Origin: Rhexocercosporidium sp. MPI-PUGE-AT-0058
Taxonomy: Eukaryota > Ascomycota > Leotiomycetes > Helotiales
NCBI GenBank assembly: GCA_020746875.1
Contig: JAGTJL010000012.1
Location: 1,922,001-1,986,000 of the forward strand
DNA length: 64,000 bases
Reading direction: 5' to 3'
Numbering within the stretch: the stretch's first letter is position 1; each line of letters begins with the position of its first letter. Below, in pieces: positions 33,091 to 42,699 of the stretch. A program made the translations under genes and the position numbers. The notes under the pieces were generated by a model. The model ran no database searches and was not told the origin of the DNA. It was given only the letters and a program-made list of their open reading frames with translations.

Positions 33091-33690
33091 TCACTTCGCC
33101 TCCCCCTCCTCCTCCTCCTCCCGCCCCCTCACCTCATACTCCCTCCAAACCCTCCAAACTCCCTCCGGAACCTCAACCAGCGCCTTCCCCTCCTGAATCA
33201 CAACCCTCACCACACCCTCTACCGTCCGAGGCGGCACCCTTACGATATGATCCAACGCCTCGCTGACCAGAAACCGCCTCTCGTCTACTTTCACTACTTC
33301 GTCGTAGTAAGCTTGTACCCATTTCGGCATGGCTGATGAGCTTGCGGCGAGGATCTCTTGGGAGGGGAGACCGGCTACGCCGTCGAAGGAGTGTAGATTG
33401 AGGTCTGGGGAGGTGGTGGTGAAGGGGCCGTGGATCTGTGGGGGGTGAGCACTCAGTCGGTGTTTGAGTTTGGTGAGATGGAGTGGAAGAGGGTGGAGGG
33501 GAGGAGGGGGGCAGAGAGGAGCAGGCAGAGAGTAGGGGGAAGGTACTTGTTGGTAATGCTGCACGCCCAGATGCAGGAACATGGGGATGACGAGCGGGGC
33601 GTGCTTGTTGTACCAGTGCGAAGAGAATTCTTCGCGTGTCATGGACGGGTTGCGAGTTAGGAGGCCTTGATCCATGGTGTTGATATCCAT
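33091..33690 (-). CDS. EthD-domain protein
   Basis: Two exons on the minus strand: 33547-33690 and 33091-33435, giving 162 residues. The N-terminus is a clear EthD-type ferredoxin-like fold: LLTRNPSMTREEFSSHWYNKHAPLV with the conserved HWYNKHAPLV, then FLHLGVQHYQQ joined to IHGPFTTTSPDL. The middle has FDGVAGLPSQEI, and the end EALDHIVRVPPRTVEGV. Related fungal EthD proteins act as small dehydratases or cyclase helpers in polyketide pathways, but no polyketide synthase is near. The 111-nt intron has good GT-AG ends, but its length is divisible by three and it has no in-frame stop, so the unspliced 199-residue form is also readable. The intron insert is Pro-rich and out of family, so splicing is favoured. 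Confidence 0.75.
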   Translation of the reverse strand: MDINTMDQGLLTRNPSMTREEFSSHWYNKHAPLVIPMFLHLGVQHYQQVPSPYSLPAPLCPPPPLHPLPLHLTKLKHRLSAHPPQIHGPFTTTSPDLNLHSFDGVAGLPSQEILAASSSAMPKWVQAYYDEVVKVDERRFLVSEALDHIVRVPPRTVEGVVRVVIQEGKALVEVPEGVWRVWREYEVRGREEEEEGEAK

Positions 33691-34638
33691 GATGAATGTA
33701 TGCAGAATCAGCTTAGTGATGTATTACTCGTTGTTTCAGGTCTAAATAAAGATTTGTCTAGGATGGGGTCAGTGATGAGTTGCTGAGTTGAGATTTCGAT
33801 TTTAACCTGTTCACATGAGAACGTGGGAACGTGCGTGCAAGGTTTTGAGGGTTGGGATACTTCGAGCTGAGATGTCGCTGCGTTTGAAGGTCGCTACTTT
33901 ATACTGATTGGGAATGTGAACTTGTGTTGAAATCGTCGATGTGGCTTCAGCTCCAAACTGAGGAATTGATGACTGATGCTGACAGGCTGCAGCCTTTTGT
34001 GGGAAACCTGCCTGATGTGGTAGAGAATATGACTCACCGATTACTGAAGTCGTTATAGAATCAAGTATCTACTGTAGCCAGAGGTCTTATATCCTTGATT
34101 TCTCATACTCGATTTCCTTGGTTTCTGGCCCTCTCAAAATTCTAAAGTGAAATGTGTACAGTTCTCTCGGGTAGCATTTCCCGCTATTCCGGACCAATTA
34201 CGCACGACAGTTTCGAGACTTTGTCATGGGGGCTGCGAGTCTAAATTTCTGAACCAGTTGCTTGGGGACCACGGTAAGGGTTTTGAGTGATGCTCTTATG
34301 ACTTCGTTTATGTTGTTTACTTTCGCTTATGGCCTGGGTAAGAACAGGTAGAGCTTGGCGAGGTTGGAAGGCTGAAACAAGATACTGTGGAAAGACTGAA
34401 AAATGCGACAGAGAGAACTGACCTTACTTCAGTCATATATATAGAGTATACTTGATTCTATGATAAACACTCATGAGATCATGCCGTCTACAAGCGAAAT
34501 GCCATTCAGTGAAGTCTCGATTTGGGCAGCTTGTCACGGGGTTACCCCTCTTTTTGCCGAGGCTCTTGCCAGGTCGTGATGACAGTCATCCATCCCTACA
34601 ACTCACAACATCGCCGCGCCGAACCCAAAATCTTCTAC
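33691..34638. other. Intergenic
   Basis: 948 bases between the EthD gene's 5' end and the 3' end of the PARP-like gene. No gene or repeat supported. Likely holds the EthD promoter at its left. Confidence 0.45.
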
Positions 34639-37600
34639 CTACACGGACCCAACACGCAGAGAGTGAAATGTACTCTTCATAGCAGGAACGATGTGCGCTG
34701 CAATGGGCAGGGTCGTCGTTGGAGGGCAGATGAATATGTATCTCACCATGATCTGGGATTCATCGCTGACAACATGAATGCCTGCCGCAACAGCAGCTCG
34801 ACCAGACGCCACCATCTCACACCCAAGGAGAACACGCGTATCTCGGAGCTCATTTGCCAGCCATCCAGAGCTTGCTCCCTTTGCAGTCTGTGTAGCATAC
34901 GACCATGCAGTTCTAGGATCATCTGCAACATATATTCCAGTCCCATACGACGCCCCATGCTTCCTCAACGGTCCTGTGCTCAATATCCGCAGACCGTCTC
35001 GGAGAATGGCATACAAACGATCGAACGAGGTGCCGTGGAATACAACCTCACTTGACACTGAGCCGGAGTGTGCTCTGAAGGCAGTTTCTTTCTCTGGGGA
35101 TCCGCTGGCGAGTACATATTGAAAGACTCCAGGCATGCTGGGGACTTTCAAGGCTCCTGTAGCCAGAGTCAGAAATCCGCGGTAGCTTGTGCACATCCAT
35201 GATAGGAGACGCTCGATGTCTGTGCCCATCTTTCTCACAGCAAGGGTCAAATCAGGCACCGATTGGAGCGTGGTTGGTATAGGAAAGTTCTCGATGGCTC
35301 GAAGCGTCGCTGCACTACTAAGAGGATTTCCTCGCAAGAGATCGGTGGCCAGAGTTGTGCTGGGGGAACTAGCAACGGTGAGCACCGCTGCAAATAACAC
35401 AGTTACAACCATCGGATCGTGACGTAGGTCAGCGAGTCGGACCTCCAGACTTGACTTTCTCAGCAAGAAACTACATGATTTCTGGCAGGTTGTTGATCTG
35501 AGAAGCCCAATTGGCAATGGGTTGCCACATACCACGCACCGAGATGACATGGTAGCTAGTGCTGAGAGAACGAAGTTATACGTTACTTCTAACGAGAGGA
35601 AGCCATCCGTCAAGTGCCTCCAAACATCCCGGGAAAGCTGGTACAGCGCACGGTTTGTCCGCCCAAAGCAGAACGGCCGGTCTGGTGCCGAAGTCCCAAC
35701 ACCAGTCATCCAGCCGTGATGTCTGCCATGCTTTTGACAAGTTGCCCGAGATCTTGAAACCGAGCAGGCGATCTCCGGGCTAAGATGGATGCAAAAACTC
35801 ATGCCCTCATCACCGTCAAGGTAAAGACGGACGATTACAGCTTGGGCAGTCCCAACCCCAGAGCCTATTCTTTGAAGTGGTTTCCAACCCGCCAAAGGAA
35901 ATGATAGCTCGAGTTCACCAGGACCCAGCTTCTCGATAACATCGATGAGTTCATCAGGGATGTGAGCAATGGCATCCTCGAGTGCCGAAGGATCCTCCAT
36001 ACCGAGACCCAATAGCAAGTCAGACGTCGCCTGCGCATCGTGGGTTTTGAGAGCCAATCTTATGCCCTCGAGATGTAATGCCTCTTGGATGATGGCGTCA
36101 TATTCTCTGTCTAGGAACTCCGAAGTTGCTTGGAGATCCTTTAATGAGTTCGGCGACATTGCATTCCCTGTTATCTCTGGATCCAAGATTTTGGCCACCT
36201 CCTTAAGCAAGGGGATGTCAGATGAGCTCTCTGTGCTTTGAAGCCAGCATCCGAATAGCCCCTGTACTATCTGACCAAGCCCTTGATTATATAGATCAAC
36301 CATTCGACTGCAAATATCCAATCCGCTCTGGGTGGCTCTAGAAAGCATAGATATGGCCCTGAATATGGTTCCAGCATTGAATCCATCCGGACTCGTCCGG
36401 ACTAACAAACTGCGAATTATCAATTGAAATCCTTTTGCTGCCGACGATCTCAAAAACTTGAGCGGCCGTAATATTGTTTCCCTCTCATTCCAACCGGTCA
36501 AGATCCACTTCATGGCTGCTTTGCTCTTCATATGCTTCTCCAGTTCTGTCAGCACATCTAGATATCTCCCGGATAGACGATCTGCCCATGAATACAACGC
36601 TCGATTGAAGATGTCATTTTCAACCTCTGAGTCATGCAGTCTGCTGCAGAACAAGATCTTTATCTTTCCAAGGAACTCGAACCAAGACTTCACGCTGAAG
36701 TGCATCAACGCGAAAGTCAGCAGTGTGTTCTTTCGCCGGTCGATTCCCCAGTGTAGGAGATCACGCCAGCAGCCTCTCGTAGCGTCACTAATCCGCTTCG
36801 ACATCAATTCTTCTATCATGTTTATACACGCCATGTCTGATTCGTTCCTGACCATCATGACTACATGGCCGACAAAACTTTGTGTCATGTTGCAAAGATG
36901 TTCTAAGCATGGCCCCCGAATTTCAATCGGAATTTCAGGAGATTCTGCGATTGCAAGCGCTGCTGAACGAAGGTCTGTGTCTGTTGTCTCTTGCCAGAAA
37001 CGGATCAGGAGATAGATATGATTCACATCCACTTCGTCAATGACTCCCCTTCCAGCCAGACGGGCAGAAACAAACTGGTCGATACTTTGAACCAAAGTTG
37101 ACTTTACTCTGGCTCCGAAACCCTGAACTTCGAGCCGCAACTGGAATATTGCATCGACATCTTCTGTAGCTGGCCAGCGACCCATGACTGACCTCAACTG
37201 ATCACCAAGGAGCGGTATCAGCCACGGAACATTCAACAAATTTCCGAGCGAGGTTAGTGTCCTGGCGACCCCATCTACCACTTGTCCACTATCTAGCTGT
37301 GCGCAGAGCTTCCTTTGTAGCCTTGACATGGCTTCTTCGATGAAAAGGACAATTCTGGGAGAAAGTGCTTCACGAAGACCTTGATATGATACTGGCTCTA
37401 AAGCTGGCAACAACTTCTTAACAATGGTGATGCTGCTCGCATTCGATGACGCGCTCATTAGCGATAGTACTCTCGTGGCCATCGCAGTATCTCTGGAATT
37501 GTTGACTTCCGCCAAGATCCGCAAATTCTCGGCATCTAGAACTTGCTGGCTAGCAAAATGTATGAACAGTGGGATTGCACTTGAACAGATTGAACATGCC

Positions 37601-38547
37601 TGGTCAAGTATGTCGAGAATTTGGTTGACTTTGACTTGAAGGTCCTGTGTGGTTCCGTTTTCCAGCTTAATACGAAGCTTCTCGTGGGAGACATAATGTC
37701 CCTCCAGCGGGTAATGTACCGGCATCAGTGCTTCTCGCAAAGTGCCCTTTCTTCCCGAGAGAAAGTCCGGACCCTCCAAAACCAGAACAAATCCTAAGTG
37801 TTTCCGCTGTTCTAAGTCCAGCTGCCTCCAGAGTACCAGCCTATTCGTATCCGGCCTCCACAAAGCCCAAGTCTGCCAATCTGGGAATGAGCAGTTGAGG
37901 AAGTTCTCCGTGGTAGGAGATGCTCCAGGAATTCCTGCCATCCATGCTGATGCTGTATACGCACGACTCCAGTCACAACCCGTCTTCAGAGTATCCAGCT
38001 CTTGCGCTAAAAGTCGGCAAGCACTTAGAGGTATGGCACTTACGACCGGGGAGAATACCACGTTTCTCTGTACTCCCATGGTCAACGTCGTGGCCAGCGT
38101 CAGGATATGCCTTCCTATAGACGAAAGTTCTGGTGTGCACAAATGGAGAAGCGCATCGACACATTGCACCTCTTCTTGATCGATAGCCCTGGGATTGGCA
38201 TGCGTGACGGCCAAGATTGTTTGCATGTACCGAGCGACATCGTGTTGGTCCTTCAGTTGGACTTGTAGCTCATTTTGAAGGAGATCCCGGATCACGTCTC
38301 TCGACAGCACATGTGCACATGCTATAAGGGCAACATTCTTCTCGGGATGTGCCCTGACGAGGACGCTGAGGTGGGCATCGAGAGCTGCAGCCGTAATATT
38401 TCGTCCTTTCCGTCGGAGGTACACGTTGGTTCTCTGTTGAAGCTTTGCATTTAGGTCATTACGATCGAGATCTGAGCTCGAGCTAGCCACATGCTTTCGG
38501 GTGAGCTCGACAATTTCCTTATGCCATGTGCTTTGTGCTTGTCCCAT
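34639..38547 (-). CDS. Large PARP-like (ADP-ribosyltransferase) protein
   Basis: Single uninterrupted exon of 1302 residues. About 870 N-terminal residues are mainly helical, without a domain I can name. Residues about 1003-1025 hold a Cys cluster (CVVCGNPLPIGLL...TTCQKSC) that looks zinc-binding. The C-terminal 150 residues match a PARP catalytic fold: VVFHGTSFDRLYAILRDGL with His1171, ASYGTGIYVADDPRTAWSYA with Tyr at 1206 and 1216, and DESQIMVRYIFI near 1270. This is closest in style to PARP6/8/16-type enzymes. I see no glutamate where PARP1 has Glu988, so mono-ADP-ribosylation or loss of activity is more likely than polymer synthesis. It is co-directional with the U-box-like gene 595 bases upstream. 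Expressed or not cannot be judged, but the frame is intact. Confidence 0.78.
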   Translation of the reverse strand: MGQAQSTWHKEIVELTRKHVASSSSDLDRNDLNAKLQQRTNVYLRRKGRNITAAALDAHLSVLVRAHPEKNVALIACAHVLSRDVIRDLLQNELQVQLKDQHDVARYMQTILAVTHANPRAIDQEEVQCVDALLHLCTPELSSIGRHILTLATTLTMGVQRNVVFSPVVSAIPLSACRLLAQELDTLKTGCDWSRAYTASAWMAGIPGASPTTENFLNCSFPDWQTWALWRPDTNRLVLWRQLDLEQRKHLGFVLVLEGPDFLSGRKGTLREALMPVHYPLEGHYVSHEKLRIKLENGTTQDLQVKVNQILDILDQACSICSSAIPLFIHFASQQVLDAENLRILAEVNNSRDTAMATRVLSLMSASSNASSITIVKKLLPALEPVSYQGLREALSPRIVLFIEEAMSRLQRKLCAQLDSGQVVDGVARTLTSLGNLLNVPWLIPLLGDQLRSVMGRWPATEDVDAIFQLRLEVQGFGARVKSTLVQSIDQFVSARLAGRGVIDEVDVNHIYLLIRFWQETTDTDLRSAALAIAESPEIPIEIRGPCLEHLCNMTQSFVGHVVMMVRNESDMACINMIEELMSKRISDATRGCWRDLLHWGIDRRKNTLLTFALMHFSVKSWFEFLGKIKILFCSRLHDSEVENDIFNRALYSWADRLSGRYLDVLTELEKHMKSKAAMKWILTGWNERETILRPLKFLRSSAAKGFQLIIRSLLVRTSPDGFNAGTIFRAISMLSRATQSGLDICSRMVDLYNQGLGQIVQGLFGCWLQSTESSSDIPLLKEVAKILDPEITGNAMSPNSLKDLQATSEFLDREYDAIIQEALHLEGIRLALKTHDAQATSDLLLGLGMEDPSALEDAIAHIPDELIDVIEKLGPGELELSFPLAGWKPLQRIGSGVGTAQAVIVRLYLDGDEGMSFCIHLSPEIACSVSRSRATCQKHGRHHGWMTGVGTSAPDRPFCFGRTNRALYQLSRDVWRHLTDGFLSLEVTYNFVLSALATMSSRCVVCGNPLPIGLLRSTTCQKSCSFLLRKSSLEVRLADLRHDPMVVTVLFAAVLTVASSPSTTLATDLLRGNPLSSAATLRAIENFPIPTTLQSVPDLTLAVRKMGTDIERLLSWMCTSYRGFLTLATGALKVPSMPGVFQYVLASGSPEKETAFRAHSGSVSSEVVFHGTSFDRLYAILRDGLRILSTGPLRKHGASYGTGIYVADDPRTAWSYATQTAKGASSGWLANELRDTRVLLGCEMVASGRAAVAAGIHVVSDESQIMVRYIFICPPTTTLPIAAHIVPAMKSTFHSLRVGSV

Positions 38548-39142
38548 TTTCGCTGCCCAACTAGGTCATATATTGTATCTGCAAATCATCTGTATCTACC
38601 CCGTACGTCAGGGAATCAATTCTGCGACCCGATGCTTTGAGAAGATTTCGGTACCTTCGATATCTTTTCCTGGCATCTAAGATCATGACCTCGCCATTCG
38701 CAACTCGGCGGAGGGTTTCTGGCAATTTAGAGCACAAGCCTTCAGATAAGGGCACATGGAAATGCGATGGACTCGCTACACAGTGAGTCCAGATTTACTT
38801 AGCATCCATTCGAGAATGATTTAATCCACCGAAAGCTCGGAACCTCTGGAAATTCCGAAGGAACAACTCTTTACAGCAGATCACAGTAATTTCGTTACAA
38901 CATGTGTTAAAGTCAATTCAGTTTTGCAAATTCGAAATTCACGAGAGCCTGAACAGACGTTTGTCATCATTTCACTGGTCTGAAATCCCACTGGAATTTA
39001 GAAGCTTCTTGGCTATGGAAGTCGTGTTTGTGGAAATAGGCCCGTCATCCTCCTGTGAGTGTGTGTCTCAGAGACTCGGCATCGACATCTCTATGGAGAA
39101 TGCCAAGGTATTCCTCGGCAAGCCTCGTCGCTTAGGAACGCC
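38548..39142. other. Intergenic
   Basis: Between two minus-strand genes; promoter of the PARP-like gene. The open frame 38561-38755 (minus) is short and has no domain. It ends just upstream of the PARP-like start and could encode a leader peptide only by chance. Confidence 0.45.
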
Positions 39143-40663
39143 TCATGGTGCTGCTTTTCGAAGATATTGGGCTGCTTGTCCAATCAAGTCACCCGTCTTG
39201 TGCAAACATACTTTGTTGGCTTGAGCATCCCGAACAGCCTCACCTATAGTGCAGTCGAAAGACTGCCCCGTATGGCTATCTCTTGCGGGCACTCGGAGCT
39301 CGTCCAGTGCTTGCTGCTCAGAGCGAGGCAATGTGGCCTGATAAGCCAAAAATTCCTCAATCACCTGTCGGCTTGCCATCTGATCCTCGCTGTCATCTGC
39401 GAGGAGGACGCCTGATAGGGTCTCCAGCTTATCGATTGTGGATGGTCGAACTCCCTGGGAGAGCCGACTTTGTTCCATCTGCAGTGCTCCCAGACCCTGT
39501 CCCAGCGGATGTCTCACGATTGACCTGATATCGTTGGCCGAAAACATCTGACGGGAGAGGGGATTCCGCATCACGCCTTTATTGGACGTCAAAGCCGCTG
39601 AAAGCTCGTCCATGTCCCACGCGTAGCCATCTTCAGTTACCAAGAAGTTCGTTCGAGGAATGTCCGTAACCGCATCCCCGTACATTGTCTCGTCGTTGAT
39701 GTACTTGCGTTCCAACTCTTCATGCTCGACATGCATGAGTGCAGTGGCCGGATGTTGCTGAAGGTCTTCCGGTGTATCTGGCAAGGCCGCTACAATAGCT
39801 CGGATCCTTCTGGTAAGGCCATCTCGAATCGAATCATTGTCTGATGTTGGAGCCTCGTTCGATGACCGCTTCCAGCGTACAAAGTCTGCAAGATCTGCCA
39901 CGACTACGTCCAAGGCTCTGTCCAAGTCTGCCTCCATCATCCGAGCGACAGCTCTAGCGCTCAGGGGCGCTCGCACTGACACTACGGCGCTAACGCGGCC
40001 ATCCACCAAGGCCTTGAGGTCTTGCAAGTGATTGTCTGAATGACTTGCGGTCATTCCAGCCTCTTGCTGTAAATCCCGTACTTGTTTTGTTTCTCGAAGA
40101 ATTAGCTTAGCTCGGGCTTGCAGCCGCTCAAAGCCTTCCACAAGTTTACGTTCCAACGCATTCCGTTCTGTCGTCGTTGTTGGTGGACGCATCAGTGGGA
40201 CTGCATGTCGAGGGCGCTCTGTATCCCGCCCATGGACTCCATCTGTGGTATCACGCTGAGGCTTTGCACTCTGGTCCGGAGTGAGGCTTTTCACAAACTG
40301 CCGAGCCTCGCTGTTAGAGGGCTCCAAACGAAGTACGTCATGTGCCACGCCCACAGCTGCATCATGCCAGCCTGATTGTTTGTAGTGATGCATGAGAAGC
40401 AGACGGCTCGCGATGGCAGGCGGTGAGCTTTCGATGTTGTCCAAAAGTATGCCCACGAGCTCCATGTCCACCGATGCCGTCTTGGTTGCGGTGGCACCCG
40501 ATGACTCAAAAGCTAGATTTGAATATCTGCTCCGTCCATTCGACCTGTGTTGGTTGTCGTCAGTAAACAGCGTTGGACCAGTTTTGATTGATGGACTTCA
40601 CCTGTTAGCCATATTCTTGCTAGACGCACGACTGCCAGTGGCAGACGGTTTCGGAATTCTCAT
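39143..40663 (-). CDS. TPR-like / U-box-like protein
   Basis: Two exons on the minus strand: 40602-40663 and 39143-40544, giving 487 residues. The start MRIPKPSATGSR is chosen because it joins in frame through a 57-nt GT-AG intron (ACTGAC branch). The N-terminal half has a TPR-like helical pair (IASRLLLMHHYKQSGWHDAA, HDVLRLEPSNSEARQFV). A coiled segment (ALERKLVEGFERLQARAKLI) and a basic/acidic middle follow. At about residues 325-375 the motif VTEDGYAWDMDELSAAL...NPLSRQMFSANDI resembles the second half of a U-box. The U-box fold recruits E2 enzymes in ubiquitin ligases (family knowledge); the usual first half (DP-ITxELMxDPV) is not evident, so activity is uncertain. The gene lies upstream of, and co-directional with, the PARP-like gene. 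Confidence 0.65.
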
Positions 40664-40945
40664 GTTTTACACACCTCGTTGTAGAGGCATCCGTGATCAG
40701 GCTTAGAGTGTGCTCATGGCAGGCGACTACCTTTTGTAGCTTCCATCGGCCTCCTAGCTCGGACACGCGGATGCGTGACGACTTGTCTTCGCTTCGGCTT
40801 TTGATAGCCTTGTCAACGAGGAATGATTTGGCACAAATGAAAACTCTATACACGTGTTTGTATCTATCCAGTTGTCCAGAGTCAATTTCTTCTATCCCTA
40901 GCCAGATCATATTCTATAGTGGCTGTTCAACGCAACAACCAAATA

Positions 40946-42192
40946 TCAACCGGATCTCTCCGAGTCGGAGACTTCAAGTTCTTGCACCAGTCCCATATCT
41001 CCATATTTTCTTATCAAGGAATCCACGTATCGTCCATGCTCTGCTCTCAATGCCTTTGCATCTCTTTCTGGCATCGCTCCAAGCTCTCTTGCTGTAGCAG
41101 GCAACAGAGCAGATCGAGGATTCCCTTTGATTCTTTCCAAAATCCCCCTAAGAGCAGGCGGGCCATTTCCCTCTCTCGTAAATGCACGTACAGATTGTAA
41201 AATGGTCGCTCGAGTCTCTTCCTCCATCTTTCCGGGAAGAGGATCTACCTCAGAACTCTCAGTTATCATGTCGCGAGCTTCGCGGCTAATCAGCCAGAGG
41301 AATAAGATGGTGCAAATCCCATACATCGCATCTCGTGCAGCTGCATTTCCATCCGGGACGGGACGATAGTGTGTGCTCACGATCAGTTCAGTTAATGCTC
41401 GAATCCATAGTAGAAGTGTCGCTCCCGTAGCATTACTTTCGTTCAGCGAGGGGGTTGTTAGCGGATGCTTTTCAATCGAGTTGGAAGTCAAGTACCAATA
41501 AATCGTCCCCACCCTCAATCCAATCCAATGTAAGGGATCCAGAGAGCAACATCAATGCCAGTATCCATTGCAAGGCAAAGAAGGCAGATTGCAAACTCTC
41601 CTTGCGTTCCGCCACCGCAGCCACCGCACTCGTGTCTGCAATTCCGACCCAAAGAACCTCATGTGCAAGAAGGCTGCCCAGATAATAAAGGCCCATTATC
41701 TCGATGACGAGAATGAAGAATTCCCCGGTATAAGCCCATATCACCGCTTTGACTCGCTGGATTTTATTTTGACACTGGAAGAAGTGAGCTGTGAGGATCC
41801 TGTGGGTACCGATGATCATCAAAGTGTCTGAAGCGACTTTGAGGCCTTCAATGAAGAATCCAAGTAGCACGTAGCCATACTTGACTGAGGTTTCGGTTTC
41901 GCGGAGAAAGAGGTCAATAATCGTGAGGATATACCATCTGTGTCCATTGGCATTAGCTTGCGTATCCGTCTGCCTTAAGAATCGAACCTTTCTCTTACAG
42001 TAAAAGTATGTAGGTGCCATATATGACTAAATCAAACTGGGTCTTTGTTCTCCGAGGCTGCCTGGATATGAACCAGAGGATGGCTGGAATAAAGATGATG
42101 TTGATGACCAGGCGAGACAGTAAAGCACTTCCTTTAAAGGAGTCGCCGTTCAAACGAACTTCTATGTTCCATAATCCTTTCATCGTTTCCAC
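40946..42192 (-). CDS. Seven-helix membrane protein, family unknown
   Basis: Three exons on the minus strand: 41999-42192, 41551-41937, 40946-41513, giving 382 residues. The first join (61-nt GT-AG intron) is firm. The second needs a 37-nt intron and is tentative, but it fuses ALQWILALM to VGTIYWYLTS as one continuous helix, whereas read-through meets a stop. Seven hydrophobic segments can be counted (LVINIIFIPAILWFI, YGTYILLLWYILTIIDLF, LLGFFIEGLKVASDTLMIIG, YTGEFFILVIEIMGLYYLGS, the joined helix, LLLWIRALTELIVS, YGICTILFLWLIS), followed by a charged 100-residue tail. The count suits a receptor-like or RTA1-like topology, but no family motif is visible. Confidence 0.6.
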
Positions 42193-42699
42193 AGTTCAGG
42201 TTACTTGCAATCTTGAAGGATGGAAAGGTAGCATTCAGATAATTGTCAATGGGAAGCGTATGGCATCAGGAGGGAGTCGGCAGCACACTGCGTCACAAAG
42301 TAAAAAGCAGGATGGAATCGTTGGCTAGATTGCCTGCATTAATTCGTTCGCTCCGAGCCGATGCCATTCTGGCTAGGTATTGGGCTTTCAGGCAGTCGCC
42401 GGTGAGGCTCTGGACCAGGATGTCTTTCTAGGGTATACCACTGGCGTGCAGCTGGTCACAGCACACGAAGCGCTTCTCCGCCTTATGGCTTATCGAAAAA
42501 CCTGCTCATCTCCTCCAAGTTGTCACATGAAGTCCCCGAATTAGCTTTGGGGATTCAGCTTGGCTGGGCGCCACCACAAGGCTGTAGCCTTTGAGTCTGC
42601 AACCCACCCGAGCAGGGCGTTTCGCTGCCGTGTGGCTTGATTTTCAAATTGAACCGCAATTTGTTTTCGACGGTAATTGAAATGTCTTGCATCAAAGTT
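42193..42699. other. Intergenic
   Basis: Between the seven-helix gene start and the stop of the coiled-coil gene, both minus strand. No gene, RNA or repeat supported. Confidence 0.45.

Noticed and set aside
41938..41998. GGTTCGATTC on the minus strand, like a tRNA B box
   Set aside because: It lies inside an intron of the seven-helix gene and no acceptor or anticodon stem can be formed around it.
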